Shown here: piece by piece, positions 22,338 to 30,866 of the stretch
Layout: each line of letters starts with the position of its first letter
How positions within the stretch are numbered: position 1 is the stretch's first letter
NCBI GenBank assembly: GCA_002780175.1
Contig: PEVT01000008.1
Location: 1 to 37,081 of the forward strand
Origin: Candidatus Moranbacteria bacterium CG06_land_8_20_14_3_00_40_12
GTDB taxonomy: Bacteria > Patescibacteriota > Minisyncoccia > Moranbacterales > UBA2206
Direction: 5' to 3'
DNA: 37,081 bases
Notes under the pieces: model-generated
The model's database searches: none
What the model was told of the DNA's origin: nothing
Seen by the model: the letters and a program-made list of their open reading frames with translations, nothing else
Position numbers and translations under genes: made by a program

Positions 22338-23091
22338 AAAACTTTCCATAATCATTGTTAATTATCAAAGCGAATTGTATTTGCAAAAATGTCTCGCTTC
22401 TCTTTTTCGGTTTAATCCGGGAATAGATTTTGAAATAGTGGTTGTCAATAATGATGAAAAAGAAAAGTTGGAAAAAACAAAAGAAAAATTTCCTTCCGTA
22501 GTTTTGATTAATTCACCCCAAAATAACGGTTTTGGCGCGGCCTGCAATTTGGGAGTCCGGCACGCGAAGGGAGATTTATTATTTTTTTTGAATCCGGATA
22601 CGGAAGTTTTAAGCGATAATCTTTCGATACTTCTGGATAGATTTGTTGAAAACAAAAAAATTGGCGTTCTTGGGCCAAAATTAGTTACGATGGAAGGAAA
22701 GACACAGCCCTGGTGTGCCGGCAAAGATTTTAGTTTTTGGGAATTGATTAAAAATAACTTTGGGGTAATCGCGAGCAGGAAAATTTGGGAATCAGAAAAC
22801 GAAACTCAGGCAGATTGGGTGAGTGGAGCAGCGCTTTTTGTAAGACAGGAGTTGTTTGATAAAATTGGAGGTTTTGACGAAAAATTTTTTATGTATGGCG
22901 AAGATATAGATTTATGCCGGCGGATAAGAGAAGAAAAATACGAAGTAAGATTTTGTCCCCAAGCGTCTATTTTGCATTTGGGCGGAAAAAGCCAAAGAAA
23001 TTTTTTAGAGCAAAAGCGGCAATATTTTAAATCTTTATGTTATTATCTCAAAAAAACCGTGTTCAGAAAAAAACCATATGGAAATATCTAA
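22324..23091 (+). CDS. family 2 glycosyltransferase
   Basis: The 255-aa enzyme is a second GT2 protein and probably an ancient paralogue of its neighbour. It has LSIIIVNYQSELYLQKCL, VVVNNDEKE, NGFGAACNLGVRHAKGD, FFLNPDTEVL, and DWVSGAALFVRQELFDKIGGFDEKFFMYGEDIDLCRR, which includes the catalytic ED. The donor sugar cannot be told from sequence. It overlaps genes on both sides by 14 nt, which points to coordinated translation of the operon. Confidence 0.92.
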   Translation: MPNFKKLSIIIVNYQSELYLQKCLASLFRFNPGIDFEIVVVNNDEKEKLEKTKEKFPSVVLINSPQNNGFGAACNLGVRHAKGDLLFFLNPDTEVLSDNLSILLDRFVENKKIGVLGPKLVTMEGKTQPWCAGKDFSFWELIKNNFGVIASRKIWESENETQADWVSGAALFVRQELFDKIGGFDEKFFMYGEDIDLCRRIREEKYEVRFCPQASILHLGGKSQRNFLEQKRQYFKSLCYYLKKTVFRKKPYGNI

Positions 23092-24352
23092 ACTCCTGTT
23101 TTTTTTAGCCTTTTACCTGCCTTTTCAAATCGCCCTTAATCCCGGCGAGGGTTTCGACTTGGCCTCTGTCCGGGTAATCATCATTATTTTATTTTTTCTT
23201 TGGGCGGCCAGGGGTCTTAAGGAAAAAAAGCTGATCTTTTCTTATAATAAGCAGACCTTATTGGTTATTTCCTTCCTTTTTTTAAGCCTTTTTTCGACAT
23301 TTTTTGCCAGCAACAGCGAGTGGTCGGCGCGAAAAATACTTTTTTTCTTTTCGGTCTTCCCGCTTTATTTTGTGGCGGCGAACGTTTTAGATAGCCAGGA
23401 TAAAATAATAAAAATAATTAAATATCTGGTGCTGGGCGGAAGTTTGGCGGCCTTTTTGGGGATAATCCAGTTTTTTGCGCAATTTATTTTTGGCCTTAAA
23501 GCGGTCTATGGTTTTTGGGCCGATTATTTGGTGGCGCCGTTTTTAGGGAAAACTTTTTCTCAAGCGGTGCTGCAAAATCCCAGCTGGCTGGTCAATATTT
23601 CCGGCGTTACTTATTTTCGCGCGACCGCCACTTTTCCCGATCCGCACATGTTTTCCTTCTTTCTGGGATTACTTCTCCCCCTAGCCTTGGCGTTGCTGAT
23701 AGTCAGCCCTAAAAAAATTTGGCCAAGTCTGGCTCTTTCGGTTTTACTTTTAGCCGATATCCTGACTTTTTCCCGGGGAGGCTATCTGGGACTGGGCGCG
23801 GCTTTGGTGATAGCGCCGGTTATTTTTTGGAAAAAAATCAGCCGGGATTATAAAAAAATAATTCTGGGCACGGCGGTTTTTTTGTTAATTTTTCTGGCGA
23901 TTCCCAATCCTTTTTCCTCTCGTTTTTTTTCTATTTTTAATTTGAAAGAAGGTTCTAATTCAGGCAGAATAGAAACCTGGAAACAAGCGGTAAAGGTTAT
24001 AGGAGAACATCCGGTTTGGGGGGTGGGCATTGGCAATTATCCTCTGGAAATAAAACCGACGGCGTCCTATCGCGAACCAATTTACGCGCATAATACGTAT
24101 TTGGATATTGCCGCTGATTCAGGTATAGCTAATGCTTTGATTTGGACAGGAATATCAATCATAGCGATAGTTAGTTTTTTTAAAAGATCCAAAGAGCATC
24201 TATTATTTTGGGGAGCGGGCTTAAGTTTAATTATTTTTTCCGTTCATTCTTTGGTGGAAACGGCGATTTTTTCTCCGGTAGTGCTGGCGCTTTTTTTGAT
24301 AATCTTGAGTTTTAATAATTGTCCGCCATCTTTAAATGAAAAAAGAAATTAA
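23078..24352 (+). CDS. O-antigen ligase/polymerase-like membrane protein
   Basis: The 424-aa protein has about 11-12 transmembrane helices and belongs to the O-antigen ligase/polymerase (Wzy/WaaL-like) superfamily. A large outer loop contains SGVTYFRATATFPDPHMFSFFLGL, and the region GRIETWKQAVKVIGEHPVWGVGIGNYP is the classic R-x-W...P-x-G-x-G signature, followed by YAHNTYLDIAADSG. Such enzymes polymerise or attach glycan repeat units outside the membrane. It overlaps the next, related gene by 17 nt. Confidence 0.88.
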   Translation: MEISKLLFFLAFYLPFQIALNPGEGFDLASVRVIIIILFFLWAARGLKEKKLIFSYNKQTLLVISFLFLSLFSTFFASNSEWSARKILFFFSVFPLYFVAANVLDSQDKIIKIIKYLVLGGSLAAFLGIIQFFAQFIFGLKAVYGFWADYLVAPFLGKTFSQAVLQNPSWLVNISGVTYFRATATFPDPHMFSFFLGLLLPLALALLIVSPKKIWPSLALSVLLLADILTFSRGGYLGLGAALVIAPVIFWKKISRDYKKIILGTAVFLLIFLAIPNPFSSRFFSIFNLKEGSNSGRIETWKQAVKVIGEHPVWGVGIGNYPLEIKPTASYREPIYAHNTYLDIAADSGIANALIWTGISIIAIVSFFKRSKEHLLFWGAGLSLIIFSVHSLVETAIFSPVVLALFLIILSFNNCPPSLNEKRN

Positions 24353-25532
24353 ATCCATAATTAATCTGGAAAACCTGGTCGGAATTATTTTGGCCCTTTT
24401 GCCCTTGTATTTGATAAAATTTGTTTTTTGGGGGGTGCCTTTGAATTTTTTGGAAATAATGATTATTGGCGCTTTGAGCTGGTGGTTGGCGGAAAAGAGA
24501 TGGCGCCATCCGGACTGGAAAGATTTTTTAAAGAATAATAAGTTTTTTTTTATTTTAATCAGTCTGGTCTTTTTGGGCCTCTTTCTTTCCGTTTTTTTCA
24601 ATGACAATTTAAAAGCGGGATTGGGAATTATCAAAGGCTGGTTTATTTTTCCTCTCGCGTTGGCTCTGATGGCCGTAGATCTTTTTCGGGATAAAAAAAG
24701 CCGAGCCTTGGGTTTTTTTTACGGCAGCGCCGTGGGAGTGGCTTTTTTAGCCTTAGCAGGCTATTTTTTGGGTCAGATGACATACGACGGACGTTTGCGG
24801 GGAATCTTTAATTCTCCCAATTATCTGGCGATGTATCTTTCGCCAGCGATATTAATTGGTTTAACGCTGGCTCAAAATAAAAATGTAAAAATAAAAACTG
24901 AAAATTATAATTTAAGTATAAAAAGTTTTTATGGTTTAAGCTTGGTAATGATGTTAGGGGTTCTTTATTTGACTTATTCTTATGCGGCTTGGATAGCGCT
25001 GGCACTAACTATGGTAATAATTTTTATCTTAAACAAAAAATTTGCGGTGAAACTCGCCTTTTTAGTTTTATTGTTACTAGGCGCTTTATTTTATTTCCAG
25101 GCAGATAAAAGCAAATGGGCGGATTTTGTAAGTTTAAATGAAAGATCTTCCCTGGCTTCCCGCTCAATGATTTGGCAATCAGCCGGAAAGCTTATTCAAG
25201 ATAATCCTTTTTGGGGCGTCGGCTCGGGTAATTTTCAGGAAAAATATCTGGAATATCAAAAATATTTTCCTCCCTATCTGGAGTGGGCCGTCCCGCATCC
25301 GCATAACTTATATCTGGCTTTTTATTTATACGCGGGAATTACGGGTTTGCTGGCCTTCTTGCTGCTGATATTTTTATGGATGAAAAAAATTATTTTACAA
25401 AAAAAAGAGACAATAGCGATAATTGCGCTGGGAATAATAATTTATTTTCTGCTACACGGGTTAGTTGACACGACTTATTTTAAAAATGACCTCGCGGTAA
25501 TATTTTGGTTGGCTTTTTTCTTGCCTCTTTAA
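24336..25532 (+). CDS. second O-antigen ligase/polymerase-like membrane protein
   Basis: The 398-aa protein has about 10-11 transmembrane helices and the same superfamily signature: LRGIFNSPNYLAMYLSPAI, then SRSMIWQSAGKLIQDNPFWGVGSGNFQ and PHPHNLYLAFYLYAGITG. It is a diverged relative of the gene before it. One may act as polymerase and the other as ligase to a carrier, an inference from having two in tandem. It is the last gene of the operon; a strongly structured spacer follows. Confidence 0.88.
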   Translation: MKKEIKSIINLENLVGIILALLPLYLIKFVFWGVPLNFLEIMIIGALSWWLAEKRWRHPDWKDFLKNNKFFFILISLVFLGLFLSVFFNDNLKAGLGIIKGWFIFPLALALMAVDLFRDKKSRALGFFYGSAVGVAFLALAGYFLGQMTYDGRLRGIFNSPNYLAMYLSPAILIGLTLAQNKNVKIKTENYNLSIKSFYGLSLVMMLGVLYLTYSYAAWIALALTMVIIFILNKKFAVKLAFLVLLLLGALFYFQADKSKWADFVSLNERSSLASRSMIWQSAGKLIQDNPFWGVGSGNFQEKYLEYQKYFPPYLEWAVPHPHNLYLAFYLYAGITGLLAFLLLIFLWMKKIILQKKETIAIIALGIIIYFLLHGLVDTTYFKNDLAVIFWLAFFLPL

Positions 25533-25904
25533 ATTTATCCCAACTTTTCTTTGCCGAAAGAAAAGTTGCAAAAGAACTCTCAGCCCGACTTCAGACTTAG
25601 ACGAATTCCAGCCTTATTCGCTAAAGCTCCTGATTTTTGCTCCGCAAAAAAGACTGCGGAGCTTTTTTACGCTCATTTCGGCTGAATTCGTTCCTAAGTC
25701 TTACGTTAAGGCTGAAATTATTTTAAACTTTTCCGCCTTAGCGGAGTAAAGCGCTATAAATTCGAGATGAAGCGAACGTAAAAACTTCTCTTTTAAGCGT
25801 TAGCAGCTTGAGAAGTTTTAGTGAGCGAGTCCGAATTTATCGCTTTACGAGCTGGGCGGGCTTTTCTTGGGCTACTTTCTTTTTAAAAAGAAAGTAGAAA
25901 AAAA
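25533..25904. other. highly structured gene-free block between convergent operons
   Basis: No gene is seen. A hairpin with two perfect 12-bp arms (CAACTTTTCTTT, 25541-25552; AAAGAAAAGTTG, 25557-25568) opens the block, and a perfect 26-nt palindrome (25872-25897, CTACTTTCTTTTT...) closes it. Between them are two nested dyads: 25593-25613 with 25680-25701 around a terminator-like hairpin (25639-25668), and 25746-25764 with 25832-25848 around AAAACTTCTC/GAGAAGTTTT (25781-25819). The whole block can fold as a branched structure. It may be a compound bidirectional terminator or a mobile structured element. Confidence 0.65.
25639..25668 (+). terminator. intrinsic terminator of the polysaccharide operon
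   Basis: GCTCCGCA (25639-25646) pairs with TGCGGAGC (25655-25662), followed by six T. It is the strongest classical terminator in the spacer and is oriented to stop transcription from the plus-strand operon. Confidence 0.75.
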
Positions 25905-27044
25905 CTAAAGACTTATTTGATAAAGCTTTCCGTCAGTCCGGTTGGTAAAGAAAAGCAGGCTTTCATCAGGGCTTAAAAAGAGATTGGTCGCGTCGGCTTC
26001 AACGGTGATTTTTTTTAAATCAATCAAGCGGTTTTTTTCTCCGGTTAAAACATTGACTTTCCAGAAAGTGTCAGTCGTGTTGAATTGGCGGGAAAGATAA
26101 TCATTGGGTAAAATCGCGTTTTCCGGAATAGAGGCGGGCAGGGCGTAATAAACCGTCCGATTGTCCTTCGACCAGGCGCATTTGACGGTTAAGGTGGGAA
26201 TTTCCAGATTTTTGTATTCTCCTCCTTTGTCGTTCATAACAGCCAGCTGCATTTTTCCCCCGGTTCTTTCCACGGAATGGCTGGCGAGGATTAATCTGCC
26301 GTCCGGACTCCACAGAAAATCGGCGCCGAATTTTCCCTGAAAAATAGTTTTATTTTCTCCGGAAATAAGTGAAGCGGATTTAAGAGTGGATTCGTTGTAA
26401 GCGTCCGGATTGTTCCAAAAAGCAATCAGCCCGCTTTGCGGAATGCCGGCGGAAAAAACGGGAGTGAAATTCAAATCGGCGATTTTTTTCCAGTTGTTTC
26501 CGTCCGGATCGGAAAGATTAAGCGTGCGTTCTTTTTTAGCGGGGTCGAAATATTGGTACAGGATTTTATTGCTGTTTTGCCAAAAAATATCATCTATATT
26601 ATCGCCTAGAGCTGTTTCTTTCTGGGTAGAAAAATTAAAAAAAACAAAATTCCAGGTAGCCGGAGTCGGCTGTATCCTAAAAATAGCTTGATTTTTAGCG
26701 GGCGACCAAAGGATATCCGTCAGGCCCGGCAATTCTTTTTTAAGAATAAGATTTCTGACCTTGCCATCGAAAGAAATTTCATAAAATCCCTGATCTTTGG
26801 GTGAATAATATTTTAGAGCCGAACCGTCTTCGTTTAAAACAGGGGCGAAAACCGGCTCATCGGTTAAAAGAATCATTTTTTCCGAAGAAGAAAGCTTTTT
26901 TTCCGGAGATGATTTTGAATCTGAAGATGACGCGGGTGAATTTTTCGAAGCCGGCTTGAAAATAAGAATATAAATTCCTCCCAAAAATAAAAGCAGAGCC
27001 AGGCCCAGAGAAGAAAAAATAAATATTTTTTTCAGAGTAGACAT
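25905..27044 (-). CDS. membrane-anchored beta-propeller-like protein
   Basis: The protein (379 aa from the ATG at 27044; a start at 27062 would add six residues and overlap the previous gene) has an N-terminal membrane anchor, IFIFSSLGLALLLFLGGIYILIF, and a Ser/Pro-rich linker. The outer part has repeats with W-S/W-N turns, such as DILWSPAKNQAIFRIQ, DIFWQNSNKILYQYFD, DFLWSPDGRLILASHS and CAWSKDNRTVYYALP, typical of TolB/WD40-like beta-propellers. It closes the secretion-like operon. A scaffold or surface-binding role is possible but not shown. Confidence 0.8.
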   Translation of the reverse strand: MSTLKKIFIFSSLGLALLLFLGGIYILIFKPASKNSPASSSDSKSSPEKKLSSSEKMILLTDEPVFAPVLNEDGSALKYYSPKDQGFYEISFDGKVRNLILKKELPGLTDILWSPAKNQAIFRIQPTPATWNFVFFNFSTQKETALGDNIDDIFWQNSNKILYQYFDPAKKERTLNLSDPDGNNWKKIADLNFTPVFSAGIPQSGLIAFWNNPDAYNESTLKSASLISGENKTIFQGKFGADFLWSPDGRLILASHSVERTGGKMQLAVMNDKGGEYKNLEIPTLTVKCAWSKDNRTVYYALPASIPENAILPNDYLSRQFNTTDTFWKVNVLTGEKNRLIDLKKITVEADATNLFLSPDESLLFFTNRTDGKLYQISL

Positions 27045-27049
27045 ATAAA

Positions 27050-27925
27050 TTAGTTGTCGCAACCGCAGCCGGGCACGCTGACATGGACATGATCGCCTTC
27101 ATCTTCAATGTAGCCGGCGCCGCAACTGGAAGCGGCGCTCATAATGGTTGCGTTGGAAGCGGAACTGCCTTGGTTGGAAAAATCCACCGCGCAGGATTTT
27201 CCAGGACTGCTCGTTCCTCCATAATGGCAGGAGCCCTTTTTATGAAAACAGCAATTAGTTTGTTTGGCGGGAACACCTGGGGATCCGGGAGTGCATTGAA
27301 CCCAGGTTGGATTTTTTTGATAACAATTAACTCCGCCATTGTTGTCAGAAATAGAGGATATTTGAATCGCGTCTCCCAGTTTTTTATGCATGCAATCCAA
27401 AAGAGCGTTGAGTTTATCGGAAGCATCTGCGCATTGTCCGGGAACCTGGCTTTTCATTAATTGGCAGGCGCTCTTTACAGCCGGCGGCAATTCCGCTGGA
27501 GGTCCGGGAATAGTGGGTGTTGTGGGAACCGCGGCGGCCATTTTAGCTTTTACCAGTTCCGGATTTATAGTATAGAGAATTAAATAAGCCAGGAGGGCTA
27601 AAATTAAGCCTATCAGGGCGTCGGTGATAAATCCCTTGGCTTTTTCCATGCTGGCGTTGTTGCCGCCGGAAGCGGCATACATATAGCCGCCGATGACAAT
27701 CATAATCAAAGCGCAAATGCCGACGGTCCAGATGCCGAATTTATAAAGATTGGAAACAAAAGTCGCGAAATCGTTGGTTGTTCCATAACCGGGGATAGGC
27801 TCCATCGGTTCGTAATCCAAATTGGGACCGGTTGTTTCGGCGGCGGAAACAATCAGGAGAGGAAAAATAAAAACAGACAGTAAAACCAGAAAGACGAGAA
27901 ATTTAACCTTAAAATTTTTAGTCAT
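27050..27925 (-). CDS. VirB2-like pilin-type protein with a possible M15 peptidase-like C-terminus
   Basis: The 291-aa protein has a signal peptide (about 1-28, ending VSAAE) and two helices (about 61-85 and 101-120) with the VirB2/TrbC-type pattern GGYMYAASGGNNASMEKAKGF. A Pro/Thr linker follows. Residues about 150-291 form a Cys-rich domain with His234 in SCHYGG, Asp248 in CAVDFS, and His279/His281 in GDHVHV. That order of His, Asp, His-x-His resembles the zinc site of M15/Hedgehog-type D,D-peptidases, although the gap from His to Asp is longer than usual. The ten-plus cysteines suggest disulfides outside the membrane. It overlaps the 981-aa gene by 8 nt. Confidence 0.75.
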   Translation of the reverse strand: MTKNFKVKFLVFLVLLSVFIFPLLIVSAAETTGPNLDYEPMEPIPGYGTTNDFATFVSNLYKFGIWTVGICALIMIVIGGYMYAASGGNNASMEKAKGFITDALIGLILALLAYLILYTINPELVKAKMAAAVPTTPTIPGPPAELPPAVKSACQLMKSQVPGQCADASDKLNALLDCMHKKLGDAIQISSISDNNGGVNCYQKNPTWVQCTPGSPGVPAKQTNCCFHKKGSCHYGGTSSPGKSCAVDFSNQGSSASNATIMSAASSCGAGYIEDEGDHVHVSVPGCGCDN

Positions 27926-30863
27926 TTTTTTGAACTTGAGGAAATAAAGCGAAAAGGATCCAGATGGCGGCTAAAAGAACGAAAGCGGTAAGAACCAATC
28001 GGAAAAGAAAAGCGAAATAAGCCGGAACGCTGGAAATAAAACTGGCCAATATTCTGCCTTGGCCATTTTGGGCCGCTTCGGATTCATCAATGCTGTCAGC
28101 CAGGGTAAAATCAATTATTTGAGAAAGCGGTTGCTCGTAAAATTCGCCCAGAATTACGCCCCAATATTCGTTCAAAGCTTTTTTGGTGTTATTGTCTTGG
28201 GTGTAAATCCCCTCGGCTTTAAGCGAAAAGGAAGTTTCCATATTTTCAAAAGCCTTAAAAGACAAAGAACGATCCGTAGTTTCTAATTGGATATCATTCC
28301 AATACCAGGTTATGGGCAGATCCTCTTTAGCGGGAAAAGGAACCGAAGCGAAAGGAGCCAAGGCCAATTTAATGGTGGAATCGTCCAGCGCTAAAAATTC
28401 CGTCTGGCTGTAATCGGGCCATTCTTTGCCGTCTAAATCTATGTAATGGCCGAGAGTTTTAGGCTTGCTGGTGGATTCGTCCGCGGAAATAATTTTGAAA
28501 TCCGGTTCGGAAACCAGAAAAGTTTTGTTCAGGCTTATTTTAACGCCGGTTTTTTGATTGGTGGCGACGAGGCTTAAACTTAAAGTGGAGCCCTCAGGCG
28601 CCAGAACCGGAAAAAAAATCAAATTGCCTGGTTCGGTAAAATCAGAATCATATTTATAAGAAAGCGCTTGGCCGTTGAGCGTCCAAAGAAAGTCGTAATC
28701 TTCTCCGGAAGTAATGTTCGCTTTCACCGCCACGATTTCATCCGGAGCCACCGGGCAAATAGCGGCGTCCACCAGCTGTCCCCGGGAGCCGGCGTAAATT
28801 TGGCAAATTTCTTCATCTCCTTTGGCCAGAGTCAAGGAATCGTCAACCAGAGTATGGAAAACGGAAAGGTTGTTATTAAAAGAAGACAACGGAATGATGG
28901 CCTCCGCGTAACCCTTGCGGGTTCCCTCGCCGGCGCCGGAGGTGACTTTTTCCGACACGTTAAGTTTGACTTTAAGATATTTGGGCGCGTCGGAAAAATT
29001 AGCTTTAAATTTAAGATGGGGAATTCCCGCTCCCGTGGTTTGTTCCACTCCGATAAGCTGGCTTTTCAACAAAGGATCGCCCCATTCTTCTTCGGCGTCG
29101 GCCGAATCTCCCATATAAACGGTCCAAGCATAATGCAAAGATTCTTTTTTGGTGGAATTTTCAATCGTGGAAACAACGCTGATCCAATCGGCGTTATCGC
29201 CTTCATTGCTGGTGTCGTTGACCGGATTTTCCGGAGAATAAGAAAGGCTCACCTCTATTTTTTCGTTCTTGCCCCCGCTTTCGGAAGGCTTGAGCATATT
29301 TTCTAGCAAACACTTGTTGAAATAATCTTTGTTCATATTAAAAATAGTGTCCAGCTCTAACTCACTGGAATCAACAATCTCAATGGCGGAGTTGGTAATA
29401 GAGCAAAGAGCTGTTCCATCTTTCTTAAAATCATCAGTTGAGCCACAGCAAGATTGGTTTGTACCTAAGGCTACCTGATATTTTACATTGCTGTCCACTT
29501 GAGCTTGAGTAAAAAAATTTTCAGAAACCAAAGAGTGTGTGTCAATTTCATTGCAAACTGCCGCATCTGGCTTAAAATAATCTTTTGTTTCAGTCGTAAT
29601 TTTTGTGGTTGCGTTCCCTCCCGTCCCTCCCGTCCCTCCCGTCCCTCCTTCTCCCACATCTCCTCCAGTCCCTCCAGTCCCTCCAGTCCCTCCAGTTGCC
29701 GTTCCTGTTGCAGTAGCTATTCTTCGGGAAGCTAAGCTAATAGTTTCTGTTTTTATAAAATATTGATAGTCCCCTATAGTGTAACTGGAGGAAGGAGCTT
29801 GCTGGGCTTCAACCGGTTTTTGTTTAATCAAAGTTCGAGTAAATTCACAGCCATCCGGACAATCCGGCCAAGTAGTGGGATCGAGCTGGGTGCCATAATT
29901 TTTTCCCTCTCCCGGTTCATCAAAATGTTTTTCCAGAACTTTGCAAGTGTTATTGGGAATGGCCCACATTATTTTATAACTGGAATCTTCAAACAGAGTG
30001 GAATCGGCCGCGATGCCTTCCACGGCCACTCCCAGCCGATCTCCCGGTTGGTAGGTCCAGGAAAAATCCTTGGCGCCCAAGCCGGTGACATTCGCTTCGT
30101 CCGGATGGCCGGTTTCGGCGGTATCCGGGTCATCCGGATTGGTGCGCCAAAAATATTCCTCTCCCTTGCTGAAAGCGTTATCGCCGGTTGTATAGCCGGG
30201 CGCGTTGGGGAAAAGATGGAAGCAATCCTGGAATTGATAATCTTTGCCTAATTTAACATCGTAAAAAAAACAAAAATTATTTTTTTTCTTTTGGTCGTCG
30301 CCCCCATAGACGGATTTGTAGGCGCTTTCTCCGTCGGACTTGCCGTAATCGGCTTGCGCGTAATCAAAACCGCTGTTGGCGTAAGTCCGCATAGCCTTGA
30401 TTTTGAAATCTTCCACATCCACCTCGCCGTCTTTATTAAGGTCGCAGCGCGCTTTATTTTCCGCGTTCAAATTTTTTTCCTGGCAAATTTCCGGTTGCAA
30501 ATACCAAGTATAGTAAAGCGTTTCAGGCTGGTTGGCGAAATTGAGCGGCGTGGCCGTGGCGGTCGCTTTTTCTCCCGGCTTGGGATCGGTCGGGGTAAAA
30601 GTGACAGTGACTTGCGGATGAGGTTTTTTTAAACTGGCCACATTCAAATATTGGGCGTTTTCCGTGATCATCGCGTCGTCAATTCCGTATTTTTTAAAAA
30701 TACACATCACCGCTTTAGCGGGATCAATAAGGCCGAGTGCTTTGCATTTGATGTCTTCAAACGGACCCAGGCCGAATGCGGCTAAAGCGCTAGGGATGTT
30801 GAGCAGAGTAAAAAGCGCGATCAGGCAGAGGATTAAACGATTTTGAGGGGAAAATATACGCAT
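27918..30863 (-). CDS. large anchored surface protein with Ig/PKD-like repeats and an EF-hand-like loop
   Basis: The 981-aa protein has a signal peptide (about 1-28), then a dockerin/EF-hand-like calcium loop DLNKDGEVDVEDF near residue 143. Several Ig/PKD-like beta modules share a central tryptophan strand: YYTWYLQPE, HYAWTVYMG, DFLWTLNGQ, ITWYWNDIQ. A Gly-Gly-Thr low-complexity linker (29615-29696) separates early modules. One C-terminal helix (about 948-973) anchors it. The domain layout suggests a long exposed stalk or adhesin-like part. It sits between a membrane protease-like gene and the VirB2-like gene in the secretion operon, so an extracellular part of that machine is plausible. No family assignment is made. 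Confidence 0.75.
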   Translation of the reverse strand: MRIFSPQNRLILCLIALFTLLNIPSALAAFGLGPFEDIKCKALGLIDPAKAVMCIFKKYGIDDAMITENAQYLNVASLKKPHPQVTVTFTPTDPKPGEKATATATPLNFANQPETLYYTWYLQPEICQEKNLNAENKARCDLNKDGEVDVEDFKIKAMRTYANSGFDYAQADYGKSDGESAYKSVYGGDDQKKKNNFCFFYDVKLGKDYQFQDCFHLFPNAPGYTTGDNAFSKGEEYFWRTNPDDPDTAETGHPDEANVTGLGAKDFSWTYQPGDRLGVAVEGIAADSTLFEDSSYKIMWAIPNNTCKVLEKHFDEPGEGKNYGTQLDPTTWPDCPDGCEFTRTLIKQKPVEAQQAPSSSYTIGDYQYFIKTETISLASRRIATATGTATGGTGGTGGTGGDVGEGGTGGTGGTGGNATTKITTETKDYFKPDAAVCNEIDTHSLVSENFFTQAQVDSNVKYQVALGTNQSCCGSTDDFKKDGTALCSITNSAIEIVDSSELELDTIFNMNKDYFNKCLLENMLKPSESGGKNEKIEVSLSYSPENPVNDTSNEGDNADWISVVSTIENSTKKESLHYAWTVYMGDSADAEEEWGDPLLKSQLIGVEQTTGAGIPHLKFKANFSDAPKYLKVKLNVSEKVTSGAGEGTRKGYAEAIIPLSSFNNNLSVFHTLVDDSLTLAKGDEEICQIYAGSRGQLVDAAICPVAPDEIVAVKANITSGEDYDFLWTLNGQALSYKYDSDFTEPGNLIFFPVLAPEGSTLSLSLVATNQKTGVKISLNKTFLVSEPDFKIISADESTSKPKTLGHYIDLDGKEWPDYSQTEFLALDDSTIKLALAPFASVPFPAKEDLPITWYWNDIQLETTDRSLSFKAFENMETSFSLKAEGIYTQDNNTKKALNEYWGVILGEFYEQPLSQIIDFTLADSIDESEAAQNGQGRILASFISSVPAYFAFLFRLVLTAFVLLAAIWILFALFPQVQKND
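29615..29696. repeat. 9-nt tandem repeats coding Gly-Gly-Thr
   Basis: Two short arrays of 9-nt units occur in the coding sequence, CCCTCCCGT-type (about three copies) and CCTCCAGTC-type (about four copies) on the plus strand, separated by a spacer coding DVGEG. As units are 9 nt, copy changes keep the frame and would vary linker length only. Confidence 0.85.
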
Positions 30864-30866
30864 AAA

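Noticed and set aside
28668-29306. A 212-aa plus-strand frame opposite the 981-aa gene, and other long opposite frames at 32267-32986 and 33233-33664.
   Set aside because: They lie antisense to well-supported genes, show no motif, and have the composition expected of reversed coding sequence.
29615-29696. Short direct repeats as a possible CRISPR array.
   Set aside because: The units are 9 nt, contiguous, and code an in-frame Gly-Gly-Thr linker.
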